DNA of 13,229 nucleotides from Sphingomonadaceae bacterium (GTDB lineage: Bacteria > Pseudomonadota > Alphaproteobacteria > Sphingomonadales > Sphingomonadaceae): assembly GCA_014380205.1 (NCBI GenBank), contig JACMKH010000146.1, positions 1 to 13,229 on the forward strand, in the 5' to 3' direction. Numbering within the stretch: position 1 is the stretch's first letter; each line of letters starts with the position of its first letter. The notes beneath the pieces are model-generated. The model did no database searches. It was not told where the DNA came from and saw only the letters and a program-made list of their open reading frames with translations. Positions 1 through 7,121 of the stretch are shown in pieces. A program made the translations under genes and the position numbers.

Positions 1-889
1 GCGGCGGCGCGCGCGGCGAAGCCTCGGCCGCCCGGTAACCCACGGCGTCGGCCAGGGGTCCGGCCCGCGCGGCGACTTCGGTGGCCTGCTCCTCGGTCAG
101 CCAATCGCGCCACGATTGCAGCGATGATTTGTCGACGGCGCGTTCGCGGGAGGTGCGGCCAGGCCCATAGCCAGTGTAGACACCGTGGTGTTCGAGCATC
201 GCGGGATCGAGAGACAGGCCGGCATGATCGGCGATCCGCGCGAGCGTCGCGGCGGGCGAGCCCACCAGATCCTCGTAGCGGAAGCGCAACGGCGCGAGGC
301 CGATCTCGCGAAACGCGTCGAACATCGCGTTCTTGATTCGCCAGATCAGCGCCCGTTTGACGTGCAGCGGCGTCGCGGCAAGCATGAGCTCGTCGACCGC
401 GTCGACAGGCATGGCCGCGCGGTTGGCGAGGCGGATCAGTCCGGTCTGGCGGCCGACGAAATCGACCTCGATCAGGCGCATCATCGAGCCCGCCACGGCG
501 CGCGGATCGCGCACGGGGAAGATCACCGATTTGGGTCCACTCCACGCCTCGATCGTCTTGGGCCAGTAGGTGAGGTTGGGCGCCTTGATCGCGACATGGG
601 TGACCGAATCCGCGAGCGCGCGGGAGCCGCTGTAGCGCGAATCGGGATCGCCGTATTTGGAGCGCGATTTGGCGATGACCTCGCTAAGCGCGGCCTCGGC
701 GTCCGCGATCGTGGGGCGATTCGCCAAGAACCACTCGGGCGCGCCATCGGGCTCGTCGAGCAACACGGCATTCGGATGGGCGCCAAGCATCTGGCCGGTG
801 AGCGTCGTGCCGCTGCGCTGGCAGCCCAGGATGAAGATGAGATGACGGTCAAGCAGCCCCTGGATCGCGGGCGTGGCGGCTCCGATCAT
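1..889 (-). CDS. Sulfotransferase family protein (3' end cut by window edge)
   Basis: Predicted PAPS-dependent sulfotransferase that transfers a sulfuryl group to an unknown acceptor. About 296 codons are visible, and the C-terminus lies beyond base 1. The 5'-phosphosulfate loop GCQRSGTT is at about residues 22-29, followed by a typical LGAHPN helix. The 3'-phosphate-binding element PVRDPRAVAGS is at about residues 125-135, with Arg and Ser in the expected places. No signal peptide or membrane segment is visible, so it is probably cytoplasmic. I used the ATG at 889. A GTG at 898 in the same frame is an alternative and has a weak GAGG about 11 nt upstream. Only 12 bases separate the chosen start from the stop of the TIGR03032-type gene, so the two are almost certainly co-transcribed. 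The family is clear from the two cofactor motifs; the substrate cannot be read from sequence. Confidence 0.88.
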   Translation of the reverse strand, partial: MIGAATPAIQGLLDRHLIFILGCQRSGTTLTGQMLGAHPNAVLLDEPDGAPEWFLANRPTIADAEAALSEVIAKSRSKYGDPDSRYSGSRALADSVTHVAIKAPNLTYWPKTIEAWSGPKSVIFPVRDPRAVAGSMMRLIEVDFVGRQTGLIRLANRAAMPVDAVDELMLAATPLHVKRALIWRIKNAMFDAFREIGLAPLRFRYEDLVGSPAATLARIADHAGLSLDPAMLEHHGVYTGYGPGRTSRERAVDKSSLQSWRDWLTEEQATEVAARAGPLADAVGYRAAEASPRAPP

Positions 890-901
890 GGACGCCACCG
901 T

Positions 902-1966
902 TCAGACGGCCTCGTCGTCGATCGCGATCAGCCGCTTGATCTCGTCGGTCTTGAGCCCGATCGCGGCGGGGCGGCGGACTCCGGGGAGCGCGGCGACGTC
1001 GTAGAGCTCGGTGACGACGCCCTCGATGCGGATCCAGCCTGTGGTGTCCCCCGTGCGCGTGTCGACGACGAGCAGCCCGCAGCGCGCCTCGGTGTCGCGC
1101 GCCTTGAGCGCGTCGTCGAGTGGGAGACCGCCGAAGGTGCGGTTGCGCGGCAGCGAGAGGCCGATCAGCGCGTGGTCGCCGATGAAGGCGAGTCCGCGCG
1201 CATAGCCGGGGCAGAACGCGATCGGCTCGAACTTGGCATTGGCGACATCGACCCAGCCGAATTCGCCCGCGCCCGAATTGAGCGCCCATAGCGTGCCGTT
1301 GTGGAGCCGCGGCGAGTGCGGCATCGACAGGCCCTCGCAGACCATCTCGCCGCTCGCGACATCGATGACGATGCCGCCGTCGACGCGCTTGTCGCGCCAG
1401 CCGTCGGCGACATCCGAGCGCGAGACGGCGGTGACATAGCGCGGCGCGCCGTCCTCGATCGCCATGCCGTTGAGATGGCAGCGGTCCTCGGGCGCCAGCC
1501 GTGAGATGAAGGGTGGCTTCCAGATCGGCTTGAAGCTGAATCCCTCCGAGACCGTGGCGAGGCAGCCGAACAGGGTATTGACGAAAACGGGCTGCCCGTC
1601 CGTGCCGAAGCCGATGTCGTGGATGTCGCAATCGCCCGTGATCCAGCTCATCCGCGGGACGTAGAGCGCGTCATGCCCGTCCGAATCGGCCTGGCCGGGA
1701 AGCAGCGGGCTGTCGAAGCGATAGATCTGATACTCGGTGGCGAGCGCGAGTCGCCGGCCGTCGTCCGAGACGCCGAGCCCCATCGATCGCGCGAAGGTCC
1801 GCTCGAACACCGAAAGACGGCCGTCGGGCTTGACCCCGATCAGGAAGATCTTGCCCGCCTGATAGGTGGTGAAGGCGAGTGACGCGCCGGTCCCCGCGAG
1901 CCATTCGGGGAAGTGGCGCGAGCTGGTGAGCGCGAACTTCTCCTCGCCGCGCGATTGGTCGGTCAT
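902..1966 (-). CDS. TIGR03032-type (DUF4915-like) conserved protein
   Basis: A 354-residue protein that I recognise as the TIGR03032/DUF4915 type from the N-terminal FPEWLAGTGASLAFTTYQAG pattern, the LFGCLATVSEGFSFKPIW segment and the RCHLNGMA motif. These proteins have no established biochemical function. The repeated short beta-strand pattern with Gly/Asp turns suggests a beta-propeller-like fold (inference). No signal peptide or transmembrane segment is visible. The ATG at 1966 has a GGGGAGAG ribosome site about 7 nt upstream. The gene lies 95 bp downstream of the RTX gene and 12 bp upstream of the sulfotransferase, all on the minus strand. From memory, members of this family are often found beside or fused to sulfotransferase or TPR proteins, which fits this neighbourhood but was not checked here. 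Confidence 0.8.
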   Translation of the reverse strand: MTDQSRGEEKFALTSSRHFPEWLAGTGASLAFTTYQAGKIFLIGVKPDGRLSVFERTFARSMGLGVSDDGRRLALATEYQIYRFDSPLLPGQADSDGHDALYVPRMSWITGDCDIHDIGFGTDGQPVFVNTLFGCLATVSEGFSFKPIWKPPFISRLAPEDRCHLNGMAIEDGAPRYVTAVSRSDVADGWRDKRVDGGIVIDVASGEMVCEGLSMPHSPRLHNGTLWALNSGAGEFGWVDVANAKFEPIAFCPGYARGLAFIGDHALIGLSLPRNRTFGGLPLDDALKARDTEARCGLLVVDTRTGDTTGWIRIEGVVTELYDVAALPGVRRPAAIGLKTDEIKRLIAIDDEAV

Positions 1967-2061
1967 GCGCCCGCTCTCCCCGTTGCCGTTCGAAGCGGAC
2001 TAGCGGTGGAGCCGCGATTATCCAAGATGTTGCGTCCGGATAGTCGAGCGCTCCGCGCGCG

Positions 2062-3924
2062 TCACACGACGCCGATGATGTCGGTCGAATCGAGCACGGT
2101 CACATTGTCGAGCCGAATCGAAAAATCGGCCGCGCCGTTGCCGTCGACGTCGCCCTCGAGGAAGGCGTCGCCGTTGACCACGCGATAGCGCAGCTCGCCG
2201 GTCACGTTGTTGAACGCCGAATCGCCGATGAAGGTGAAATCCTGGTCGCCCCCGGTCCCGATGTCGGCGTCGATCGCCTTGACGTTGACCTTGTCCGCGC
2301 CGCCGAAATCGAGGATCCGGTCGGCGTCGGGGCGGTTCGCGCTGGTGTCGAGGTCGTCGAACGCGAAGGTGTCGCCGCTGCCGCCGCCCTCGAGCCGGTC
2401 CTGGCCCGCGCCGCCGTCGATCTTGTCGGCGCCGTCGCCGCCGTCGATCGTGTCCGCGCCGGCCTCGCCGTTGATCACATTGGCGAGGGCGTTGCCCTTG
2501 AGGTCGTTGCCGAGCGCGTTGCCCGTGGCGTTCTTGCCATTGCCGATGATGGTCAGATTCTCGATCTCGACGCCCATGGTGAACTTGGCGGATTTGGATT
2601 TGATCAGGTCGATGCCGCCGAACGAGAACTCGATGACGACGTCGTTGTTCGAATCGACCATGAACAGATCGTCACCGAGGCCGCCGGTCATCTCGTCGTC
2701 GCCGTCGCCGCCATCGAGCGTATCGAGGCCTTCGGCTGCAAACAGCGTATCGGCGCCCGCCGCCCCGGTAAGCGAGTCATTGCCGACAAGACCGTTGAGC
2801 ACATTGGCGCCGGTGTTGCCCGCGAGCGTGTCATTGAAATTGGACCCGTAGAGGGCCTCGATTCCGAGGTAGACATCGCCGACCGCGGAGCCCGCGATTC
2901 CCCCGCCGGTCGCGAGCGAGGCATTGGCGGCCGCTTCGCCCTCGTAGCTCACGGTATCGAAGATTCCGGCCGCGCCGTTGAGCGTGTCGGCGCCCGCGCC
3001 GCCGAAGAGGTAATCGTCGGCGCCCTCGCCCTCGAGATTGTCGTTGCCCGCATCGCCGAACATTGCGTCGTTCGCCCCGCCGCCGCGAAGCACGTCGTTG
3101 CCGCCGTCGCCATAGAAGCGGTCGACATTGGCCCCGCCGGTGAGCGTGTCCGCGACCGTGCTCCCGACTAGGCCTTCGATATTCTGATAGGTGTCGGTGC
3201 CGAGGCCCGCGCCTGTCCCGGTGTTTGTGGCGAGACTCGCGGTGATCGAGACCGCGTAGCCGTTGTAGTAAACCAAATCGAAATCCGCGCCGCCGTCGAG
3301 CAGATCATCACCCCCGTCCCCGACCAGCTGATCGTTGCCCGCCTCGCCGTGGATGGTGTCATTGCCGCCCAGTCCGAAAACGACATCGTTGCCGGCTCCG
3401 GCCCAGAACAGCTCGCCTTGGGTCCAGCCTGAGAAATTATCGCCGAAGTCAGACAGATAGATCACCTCGAAGCTGAAATCGGCGGGGTTTGCCGGAAGCA
3501 CCAGTTGCCAGAATGAAGTCACCCCGCGCATGTCGAGCGTGTCGAAGCCCGTCCCGCCCGCCGCGTTTCCCGTGCCTCCGCCGATGATCTTGATGATGTC
3601 GTCCCCACCGCCGCCGGTCAGCGTGTCGTTGGAGCCGCCATTGATGACGAGAATATCATTTCCGATGTTACCGTCGATATTGTTGCTGCCCAGATTCCCG
3701 CTGATCGAATCATCGTCAGCTCCCCCGCGGCAGGTGTCGTTGCCGTTGAGACCCGAGATCGTGTCATTGCCCCCGAGGCCCTCGATAAAATCGTTGACGT
3801 TGGCGTCGGTATCGCCGTTGAGCACGTCCGCGCCCGATGTGCCCGTAATCGTCGCGAAAATCGGCTGCGGCTTGCCCCCCTGAAAGATGCGGAAACCGTC
3901 GAGAAACGCCAGCTTTTTGCCCAT
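2062..3924 (-). CDS. RTX (hemolysin-type calcium-binding repeat) protein, putative type I secretion substrate
   Basis: A 620-residue acidic, Gly/Asp/Asn-rich protein built almost entirely of GGxGxDxL-type nonapeptides. Repeat blocks lie at about residues 28-115, 175-215, 255-320, 360-415 and 465-515, and would fold as calcium-bound parallel beta-rolls. Between blocks are two copies of a linker module (about 215-262 and 322-372) with a VYY/VSY strand, an SLAT strand and a Y/V-x-x-I-E-x-L turn. Residues about 515-620 resemble the serralysin-type C-terminal region (DRILDFGGADKVNVKAID, then FTFIG...GELRY...GDVDGNGAADFSIRL), and the last residues form the usual hydrophobic secretion tail. There is no N-terminal signal peptide and no protease, lipase or adhesion domain, so it may be a structural or signalling surface protein. 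The start ATG has a GGGAG site about 7 nt upstream. Cys65, in the third repeat, is the only cysteine. No type I exporter genes are in the window. Confidence 0.9.
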   Translation of the reverse strand: MGKKLAFLDGFRIFQGGKPQPIFATITGTSGADVLNGDTDANVNDFIEGLGGNDTISGLNGNDTCRGGADDDSISGNLGSNNIDGNIGNDILVINGGSNDTLTGGGGDDIIKIIGGGTGNAAGGTGFDTLDMRGVTSFWQLVLPANPADFSFEVIYLSDFGDNFSGWTQGELFWAGAGNDVVFGLGGNDTIHGEAGNDQLVGDGGDDLLDGGADFDLVYYNGYAVSITASLATNTGTGAGLGTDTYQNIEGLVGSTVADTLTGGANVDRFYGDGGNDVLRGGGANDAMFGDAGNDNLEGEGADDYLFGGAGADTLNGAAGIFDTVSYEGEAAANASLATGGGIAGSAVGDVYLGIEALYGSNFNDTLAGNTGANVLNGLVGNDSLTGAAGADTLFAAEGLDTLDGGDGDDEMTGGLGDDLFMVDSNNDVVIEFSFGGIDLIKSKSAKFTMGVEIENLTIIGNGKNATGNALGNDLKGNALANVINGEAGADTIDGGDGADKIDGGAGQDRLEGGGSGDTFAFDDLDTSANRPDADRILDFGGADKVNVKAIDADIGTGGDQDFTFIGDSAFNNVTGELRYRVVNGDAFLEGDVDGNGAADFSIRLDNVTVLDSTDIIGVV

Positions 3925-3983
3925 CTCACTCTCCCTCGCCTCGCGGCTCTATCCTATCACATCGCAAGGCGCGGAATCACGGG

Positions 3984-4001
3984 AAAAAGGGCCAACGGCC
4001 C
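3984..4001 (-). terminator. Intrinsic-terminator-like hairpin in the leader of the RTX gene
   Basis: Read on the minus strand, GGGCC-GTT-GGCCC forms a perfect 5-bp GC stem with a 3-nt loop and is followed at once by TTTTT. It ends about 60 nt before the RTX start codon and points toward that gene, so it would stop transcripts entering from the pobA side or act as a leader attenuator. On the plus strand there is no U-tract, so it would not serve a plus-strand gene. Confidence 0.5.
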
Positions 4002-4142
4002 CCGAAGCCCTAAGGATACGCTAGGCGTTGCCATCGTGAGGGCCGCTGCGAAATTCGATCCAAGATTCGCGGTGATTGAAAAGCGGGGGGCCAACCGAAG
4101 CGCGATCCGGCCTAGCGATGGCTCTCATTGGACTTATGACTT

Positions 4143-4170
4143 TTGCAAGGAGACGCCCACGCGTTACGCT
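4143..4170 (+). promoter_or_regulatory. Weak candidate promoter for pobA
   Basis: TTGCAA (4143-4148), then a 16-nt spacer, then TACGCT (4165-4170), resembles a sigma-70-type -35/-10 pair and would give a leader of about 30 nt before the pobA start. The -10 match is poor, and no obvious operator palindrome for an activator was found. This is pattern matching only. Confidence 0.2.
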
Positions 4171-4208
4171 TGGCCCGACGAAAACAATTGCGGAGAGGCG
4201 TGGATTCG

Positions 4209-5378
4209 GTGCGAACGAAGGTCGCCATTATCGGCTCGGGGCCCGCAGGCCTGCTGCTCGGCCATCTGCTGCGTCAGGCTGGGGTCGACGCGGTGATCGT
4301 CGAGCGCCAGGCGCGCGAACATGTCGCGGGGCGGATTCGCGCGGGCGTGCTCGAGCGGGTGACGACCGACCTGATGGAGCGGCTCGGGCTCGGTGAGCGG
4401 ATGAGCCGCGAGGGGCTTGTCGAGACCGGCTTCAACCTCGCCGATGGGGAACGGCTGATCCGGATCGAGGTCGAGGCGCTCACCGGCAGGCAGGTCGTCG
4501 TCTACGGCCAGACCGAGCTGACCCGCGACCTCATCGAAGCCGCGCCCGAGCGCGGACTCGAGATCGTCTGGGAGGCGGGCGAGGTCGCGCTTCACGACAT
4601 CGAGAGCGATCGCCCCTCGGTCAGCTTCGTCGCGAAGGGAGAGCGGCGGCGGCTCGAATGCGATCTGATCGCGGGCTGCGACGGCTATCACGGCCCCTCG
4701 CGCCGGGCGATCCCGGCGAGCGCGGCGCGCGAATATGAGCGCGCCTGGCCGTTCGGCTGGCTCGGCATCCTCGCCGATGTCCCGCCCTGCCACCACGAGC
4801 TGATCTATTCGAACCACGAGCGCGGCTTCGCGCTCGCCTCGATGCGCTCGCCGACGCGCAGCCGTTATTACATTCAGGTCCCGCTCGACGAGAAGATCGA
4901 CGACTGGCCCGACGAACGGCTGTGGGACGAGCTCGCGCTCCGGCTCGGCCCCGAGGCGGCCGCCAATATGACGCGCGGCCCGGCGCTTGAGAAGTCGATC
5001 GCGCCGCTGCGCTCCTATGTGTTCGAGCCGATGCGTCACGGCCGCCTGTTCCTCGCGGGCGACGCCGCGCACATCGTCCCGCCGACCGGGGCCAAGGGAC
5101 TCAACCTCGCCGCTTCCGACGTCGCCTATCTTTCGGAGGCGATCATCGCCTGGGCGCGCGACGACGGCGAGGCGAGGCTCGCGGGCTATTCCGAACGCGC
5201 GCTCGCCCGCGTCTGGAAGGCCGAGCGCTTCAGCTGGTGGCTCACCGGGCTGATGCACCGCTTTCCCGACACCGGGCCGTTCGAGCGCGCGATGCAGATC
5301 GCCGAGCTCGACTACATCGCCGGCTCGACCGCGATGCGCACCGCGATCGCCGAGAATTACGTCGGGCTGCCGCTCTGA
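4209..5378 (+). CDS. pobA: 4-hydroxybenzoate 3-monooxygenase (PobA)
   Basis: FAD-dependent hydroxylase converting 4-hydroxybenzoate to protocatechuate with NAD(P)H and O2; cytoplasmic; feeds the protocatechuate ring-cleavage routes. It has 389 residues against about 394 in the Pseudomonas enzyme. The FAD-binding GSGPAG is at residues 9-14, and GRIRAGVLE at 41-49 includes the Arg42/Arg44 pair. Substrate and catalytic residues align one residue offset from the Pseudomonas enzyme: Tyr200, Ser211, Arg213, Arg219, Tyr221, Pro292 and Tyr384. The GDAAH motif (Asp285) and a C-terminal AENYVGLP are also present. I chose GTG 4209 because translation then begins VRTKVAIIG as in the family and GGAGAGG lies 10 nt upstream; GTG 4200 sits too close to that site. 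No pobR or pca gene is adjacent. The call is very secure because all active-site residues are conserved. Confidence 0.95.
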   Translation: MRTKVAIIGSGPAGLLLGHLLRQAGVDAVIVERQAREHVAGRIRAGVLERVTTDLMERLGLGERMSREGLVETGFNLADGERLIRIEVEALTGRQVVVYGQTELTRDLIEAAPERGLEIVWEAGEVALHDIESDRPSVSFVAKGERRRLECDLIAGCDGYHGPSRRAIPASAAREYERAWPFGWLGILADVPPCHHELIYSNHERGFALASMRSPTRSRYYIQVPLDEKIDDWPDERLWDELALRLGPEAAANMTRGPALEKSIAPLRSYVFEPMRHGRLFLAGDAAHIVPPTGAKGLNLAASDVAYLSEAIIAWARDDGEARLAGYSERALARVWKAERFSWWLTGLMHRFPDTGPFERAMQIAELDYIAGSTAMRTAIAENYVGLPL

Positions 5379-5388
5379 AGGTCGATAA

Positions 5389-5438
5389 GCGGGCTCGATG
5401 CCTCGCATCCACCCCAATCGCTTTTGCGCGGGCTCGAT
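5389..5438 (+). repeat. 11-bp direct repeat GCGGGCTCGAT
   Basis: Two exact copies of GCGGGCTCGAT, at 5389-5399 and 5428-5438, with starts 39 bp apart. The second copy ends where the TonB-receptor-like tail begins. The repeats might mark a recombination or deletion junction, or be chance in GC-rich DNA. Confidence 0.4.
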
Positions 5439-5484
5439 CAGGCCGCCGCGCACCTATGGACTGCGCGCGGGCGTGCGCTTCTGA
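5437..5484 (+). pseudogene. Vestigial C-terminus of a TonB-dependent receptor
   Basis: Fifteen codons reading IRPPRTYGLRAGVRF then TGA. The PRTYG-L-x-x-G-V-x-F-stop pattern is characteristic of the last beta-strand of TonB-dependent outer-membrane receptors in sphingomonads, including the terminal Phe. The frame stays open back to 5389, but residues encoded there do not look like a receptor, and a TAA lies at 5386-5388. No barrel, plug or start is present, so this would be a remnant left after deletion. The match is short, so chance similarity is possible. Confidence 0.45.
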
Positions 5485-5727
5485 CGCGAGGGCCAAGCGC
5501 CGCCGGAGCCTTGTGGGGCAGGGCGCAAGCTTTGGAGTAAGTCGCTCGGCTATTAGCGTAGGGCGTCCTGGCACCGCTCGCCACTGATGCCACTCCCACC
5601 TTTTTGCCGAAGTTGAATTTCGTCATGTCGACGGCCGGAGGCAGCAGCCGTTCTTCTGGAACGCCGGCGGCCTAAACAAAGGTGGTGAGGTGTTGCCTGG
5701 CATCCGTCCCAGTCGGATGATGGGCGA
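5485..5727. other. Gene-free interval
   Basis: Together with the preceding 100 bp this makes about 350 bases between pobA and the methyltransferase without a credible complete gene. A 62-codon minus-strand frame starts at ATG 5626 (MTKFNFGKKVGV...), but it has no ribosome site and no recognised family. An inverted repeat CATCCG/CGGATG with a 7-nt loop (5701-5719) sits just after the methyltransferase stop. It could help end that transcript but lacks a T-tract on either strand. Confidence 0.4.
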
Positions 5728-6699
5728 TCAACGGGGGATGTGTGATCCCATCGATTCAACGGGCACCCTGAACAGCGCGGCAACAGCCGCGATTCTGTCA
5801 ACCGAGGAATAGGATTGACCGTCGAGCTCCTCACCGAAAATATCGGGATCGATTTCCCGATACTGTAGCGCGACGTTAGCAAGGCGAGACATGGTCCCAA
5901 GCTTGTCCGCGAGCTCGTCGAAGCTGTCAACGATCGGCGATCCGGTGTACAAGATCAGTCGTCCGCCGGCAGCGAGCGCAGGGATCGCAGCTTGAGCGAT
6001 GTTGAAAGAGACTTGGCTCCCGCGTGCCCCACCCCCATCCCGATAGGCGCGCGCGGAGGAGTCCACCATAAAGGGCGGGTTGGCGACCACAACGTCGAAC
6101 GGGCCCTCGATTCCGGCGAGGTCGCGGCCGTGCCGAAATTCGATCTCGACGTGTGCAGCCTTCGCGTTGATGGCGGCGAAGCGCAACGCTTCGGCGTTGA
6201 TGTCGGTCGCCAGGACCACGCTGTCGGGGCGGCATCGCGACGCCACGATCGCGCCCACGCCGGAGCCTGTCCCGATGTCGACGATACGTGGACGGCCGAC
6301 GACATCGCGGAGCTCCGCCGCGATCAGGTCGGCGAACCGGTAGCTGTCGGGACCGAAGAAGACCGCGTTCGCGGCGTCGGTGGGGAATGCCGAATGTATG
6401 TAGAGGTCGCCGCGCAGCGACGAGACGCGGATGGCGCTGCGCCACATTCCGTCCGCCTCGCTCAGCGCTCCCGCCGCGTGAAGCAGTTCTTCGGTACGGG
6501 GAGGGATGCTGCCGGTCGCGAAGGGCAGGCTCCAGCCGAGCGCGCCGCGAAGATCGCGCGCTACGCGGCGATCGGGGCGCGCGACCACCCGGGCGTGGGT
6601 CGCGGGCGTCGGGGTGACGAAGGCGTAGTTCACTGCCTTGAGCTCGTGGAGAAGGGCTGCCAGCGCGTCGTCCCGCGAGCCTGGCTCGTATGGCGGCAT
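5728..6699 (-). CDS. Class I SAM-dependent methyltransferase with NPPF motif
   Basis: A 323-residue protein. Motif I (IVDIGTGSGVGAI, about 139-151) binds S-adenosylmethionine, and ATDIN (about 165-168) holds the acidic residue of the second strand. The catalytic NPPF is at about 207-210, followed by a YRDGGGARGS turn. NPPF and the Gly-rich turn place it near the PrmC/HemK, RlmG/RsmC and Mtq2 group, which methylate amide or exocyclic nitrogens of proteins or nucleic acids; the substrate here cannot be assigned. The first 120 residues have no recognised domain and may recognise substrate. ATG 6699 is preferred over an in-frame TTG at 6702, because ATG overlaps the stop of the upstream mini-ORF as TGATG and GGAGG lies upstream. 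Translational coupling to that ORF is therefore likely. Confidence 0.85.
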   Translation of the reverse strand: MPPYEPGSRDDALAALLHELKAVNYAFVTPTPATHARVVARPDRRVARDLRGALGWSLPFATGSIPPRTEELLHAAGALSEADGMWRSAIRVSSLRGDLYIHSAFPTDAANAVFFGPDSYRFADLIAAELRDVVGRPRIVDIGTGSGVGAIVASRCRPDSVVLATDINAEALRFAAINAKAAHVEIEFRHGRDLAGIEGPFDVVVANPPFMVDSSARAYRDGGGARGSQVSFNIAQAAIPALAAGGRLILYTGSPIVDSFDELADKLGTMSRLANVALQYREIDPDIFGEELDGQSYSSVDRIAAVAALFRVPVESMGSHIPR

Positions 6700-7010
6700 C
6701 AAGCCTGGCCCTCCGTGGTCCTTGAGTCGCGACGCGCGTTAGGCCGGCGCGACGCCAGATCGAAACAGTCGTCGGTGCGGTAGCTGCACCCATGCTGCGC
6801 GAGGCCGGGGAGCAGCTCGAGGAGGCATGGCGCGAAGTCGGGGAGCCGGTTGGTCGGATAGTCTTCGAGACTTCCCAGATCGATCTGGAAATGGATCATC
6901 GGCGCGAGACTGAAGAGATGGGGTCCGCGGTAAACCCGGCGCTCGATCACGCGCAGCGACCGAATGGCCCTGTCGCCAGACGCGTCGTCCGTTTGTAGCT
7001 GAAGCTTCAC
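6699..7010 (-). CDS. Mini-ORF matching only the N-terminal domain start of cyanophycin synthetase
   Basis: A 103-residue frame starting GTG 7010, with AGGA about 7 nt upstream. Residues about 15-77 (IRSLRVIERRVYRGPHLFSL..., IDLGSLEDYPTNRLPDFA, LLELLPGLAQHGCSY) closely follow the opening of cyanophycin synthetase CphA, part of its N-terminal domain. After HGCSY the family's GGFVRRL...GTWLGH stretch is replaced by an unrelated Arg-rich tail and a stop. The ATP-grasp and Mur-ligase-like domains (about 750 residues) are absent from the window. It therefore cannot synthesise cyanophycin. It is either a decayed remnant or a stand-alone small protein. The intact ribosome site and TGATG coupling to the methyltransferase favour continued translation. 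The family resemblance is strong; function is unknown. Confidence 0.65.
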   Translation of the reverse strand: MKLQLQTDDASGDRAIRSLRVIERRVYRGPHLFSLAPMIHFQIDLGSLEDYPTNRLPDFAPCLLELLPGLAQHGCSYRTDDCFDLASRRPNARRDSRTTEGQA

Positions 7011-7121
7011 CGCAGATCCTGTTTAGCCTCCGACGATGGTTCGAGCAACCGCCGATAGATAGGCCGGGGCGCGGTAACTCATTCTTATGGCGATGCAACT
7101 GATGCAGGTTAGGAGGATATC

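Noticed and set aside
185..1291. Long plus-strand open frame over the sulfotransferase and TIGR03032 genes
   Set aside because: Arg/Asp/Glu-rich translation with no family features, antisense to two genes with clear motifs; a typical shadow in GC-rich DNA.
2019..2042. TATCC/GGATA inverted repeat between the RTX and TIGR03032 genes
   Set aside because: Only 5-bp arms with a 14-nt loop and no T-tract; too weak to call a terminator or operator.
2380..3780. Periodic short repeats resembling a tandem or CRISPR-like array
   Set aside because: The periodicity is the 27-bp coding unit of RTX nonapeptides in an intact frame; units are degenerate and there are no unique spacers.
4164..5453. 429-codon minus-strand open frame over pobA
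   Set aside because: Antisense shadow; PobA has every active-site residue, while the antisense translation shows no recognisable domain.
5438..5626. 62-codon minus-strand frame starting MTKFNFGKKVGV
   Set aside because: No Shine-Dalgarno sequence, no recognised family, and its end runs antisense to the receptor-like tail; kept only as a note in the gene-free interval.
5701..5719. CATCCG/CGGATG hairpin as terminator of the methyltransferase
   Set aside because: A real inverted repeat, but it has no T-run on either strand, so it is not called as a terminator.
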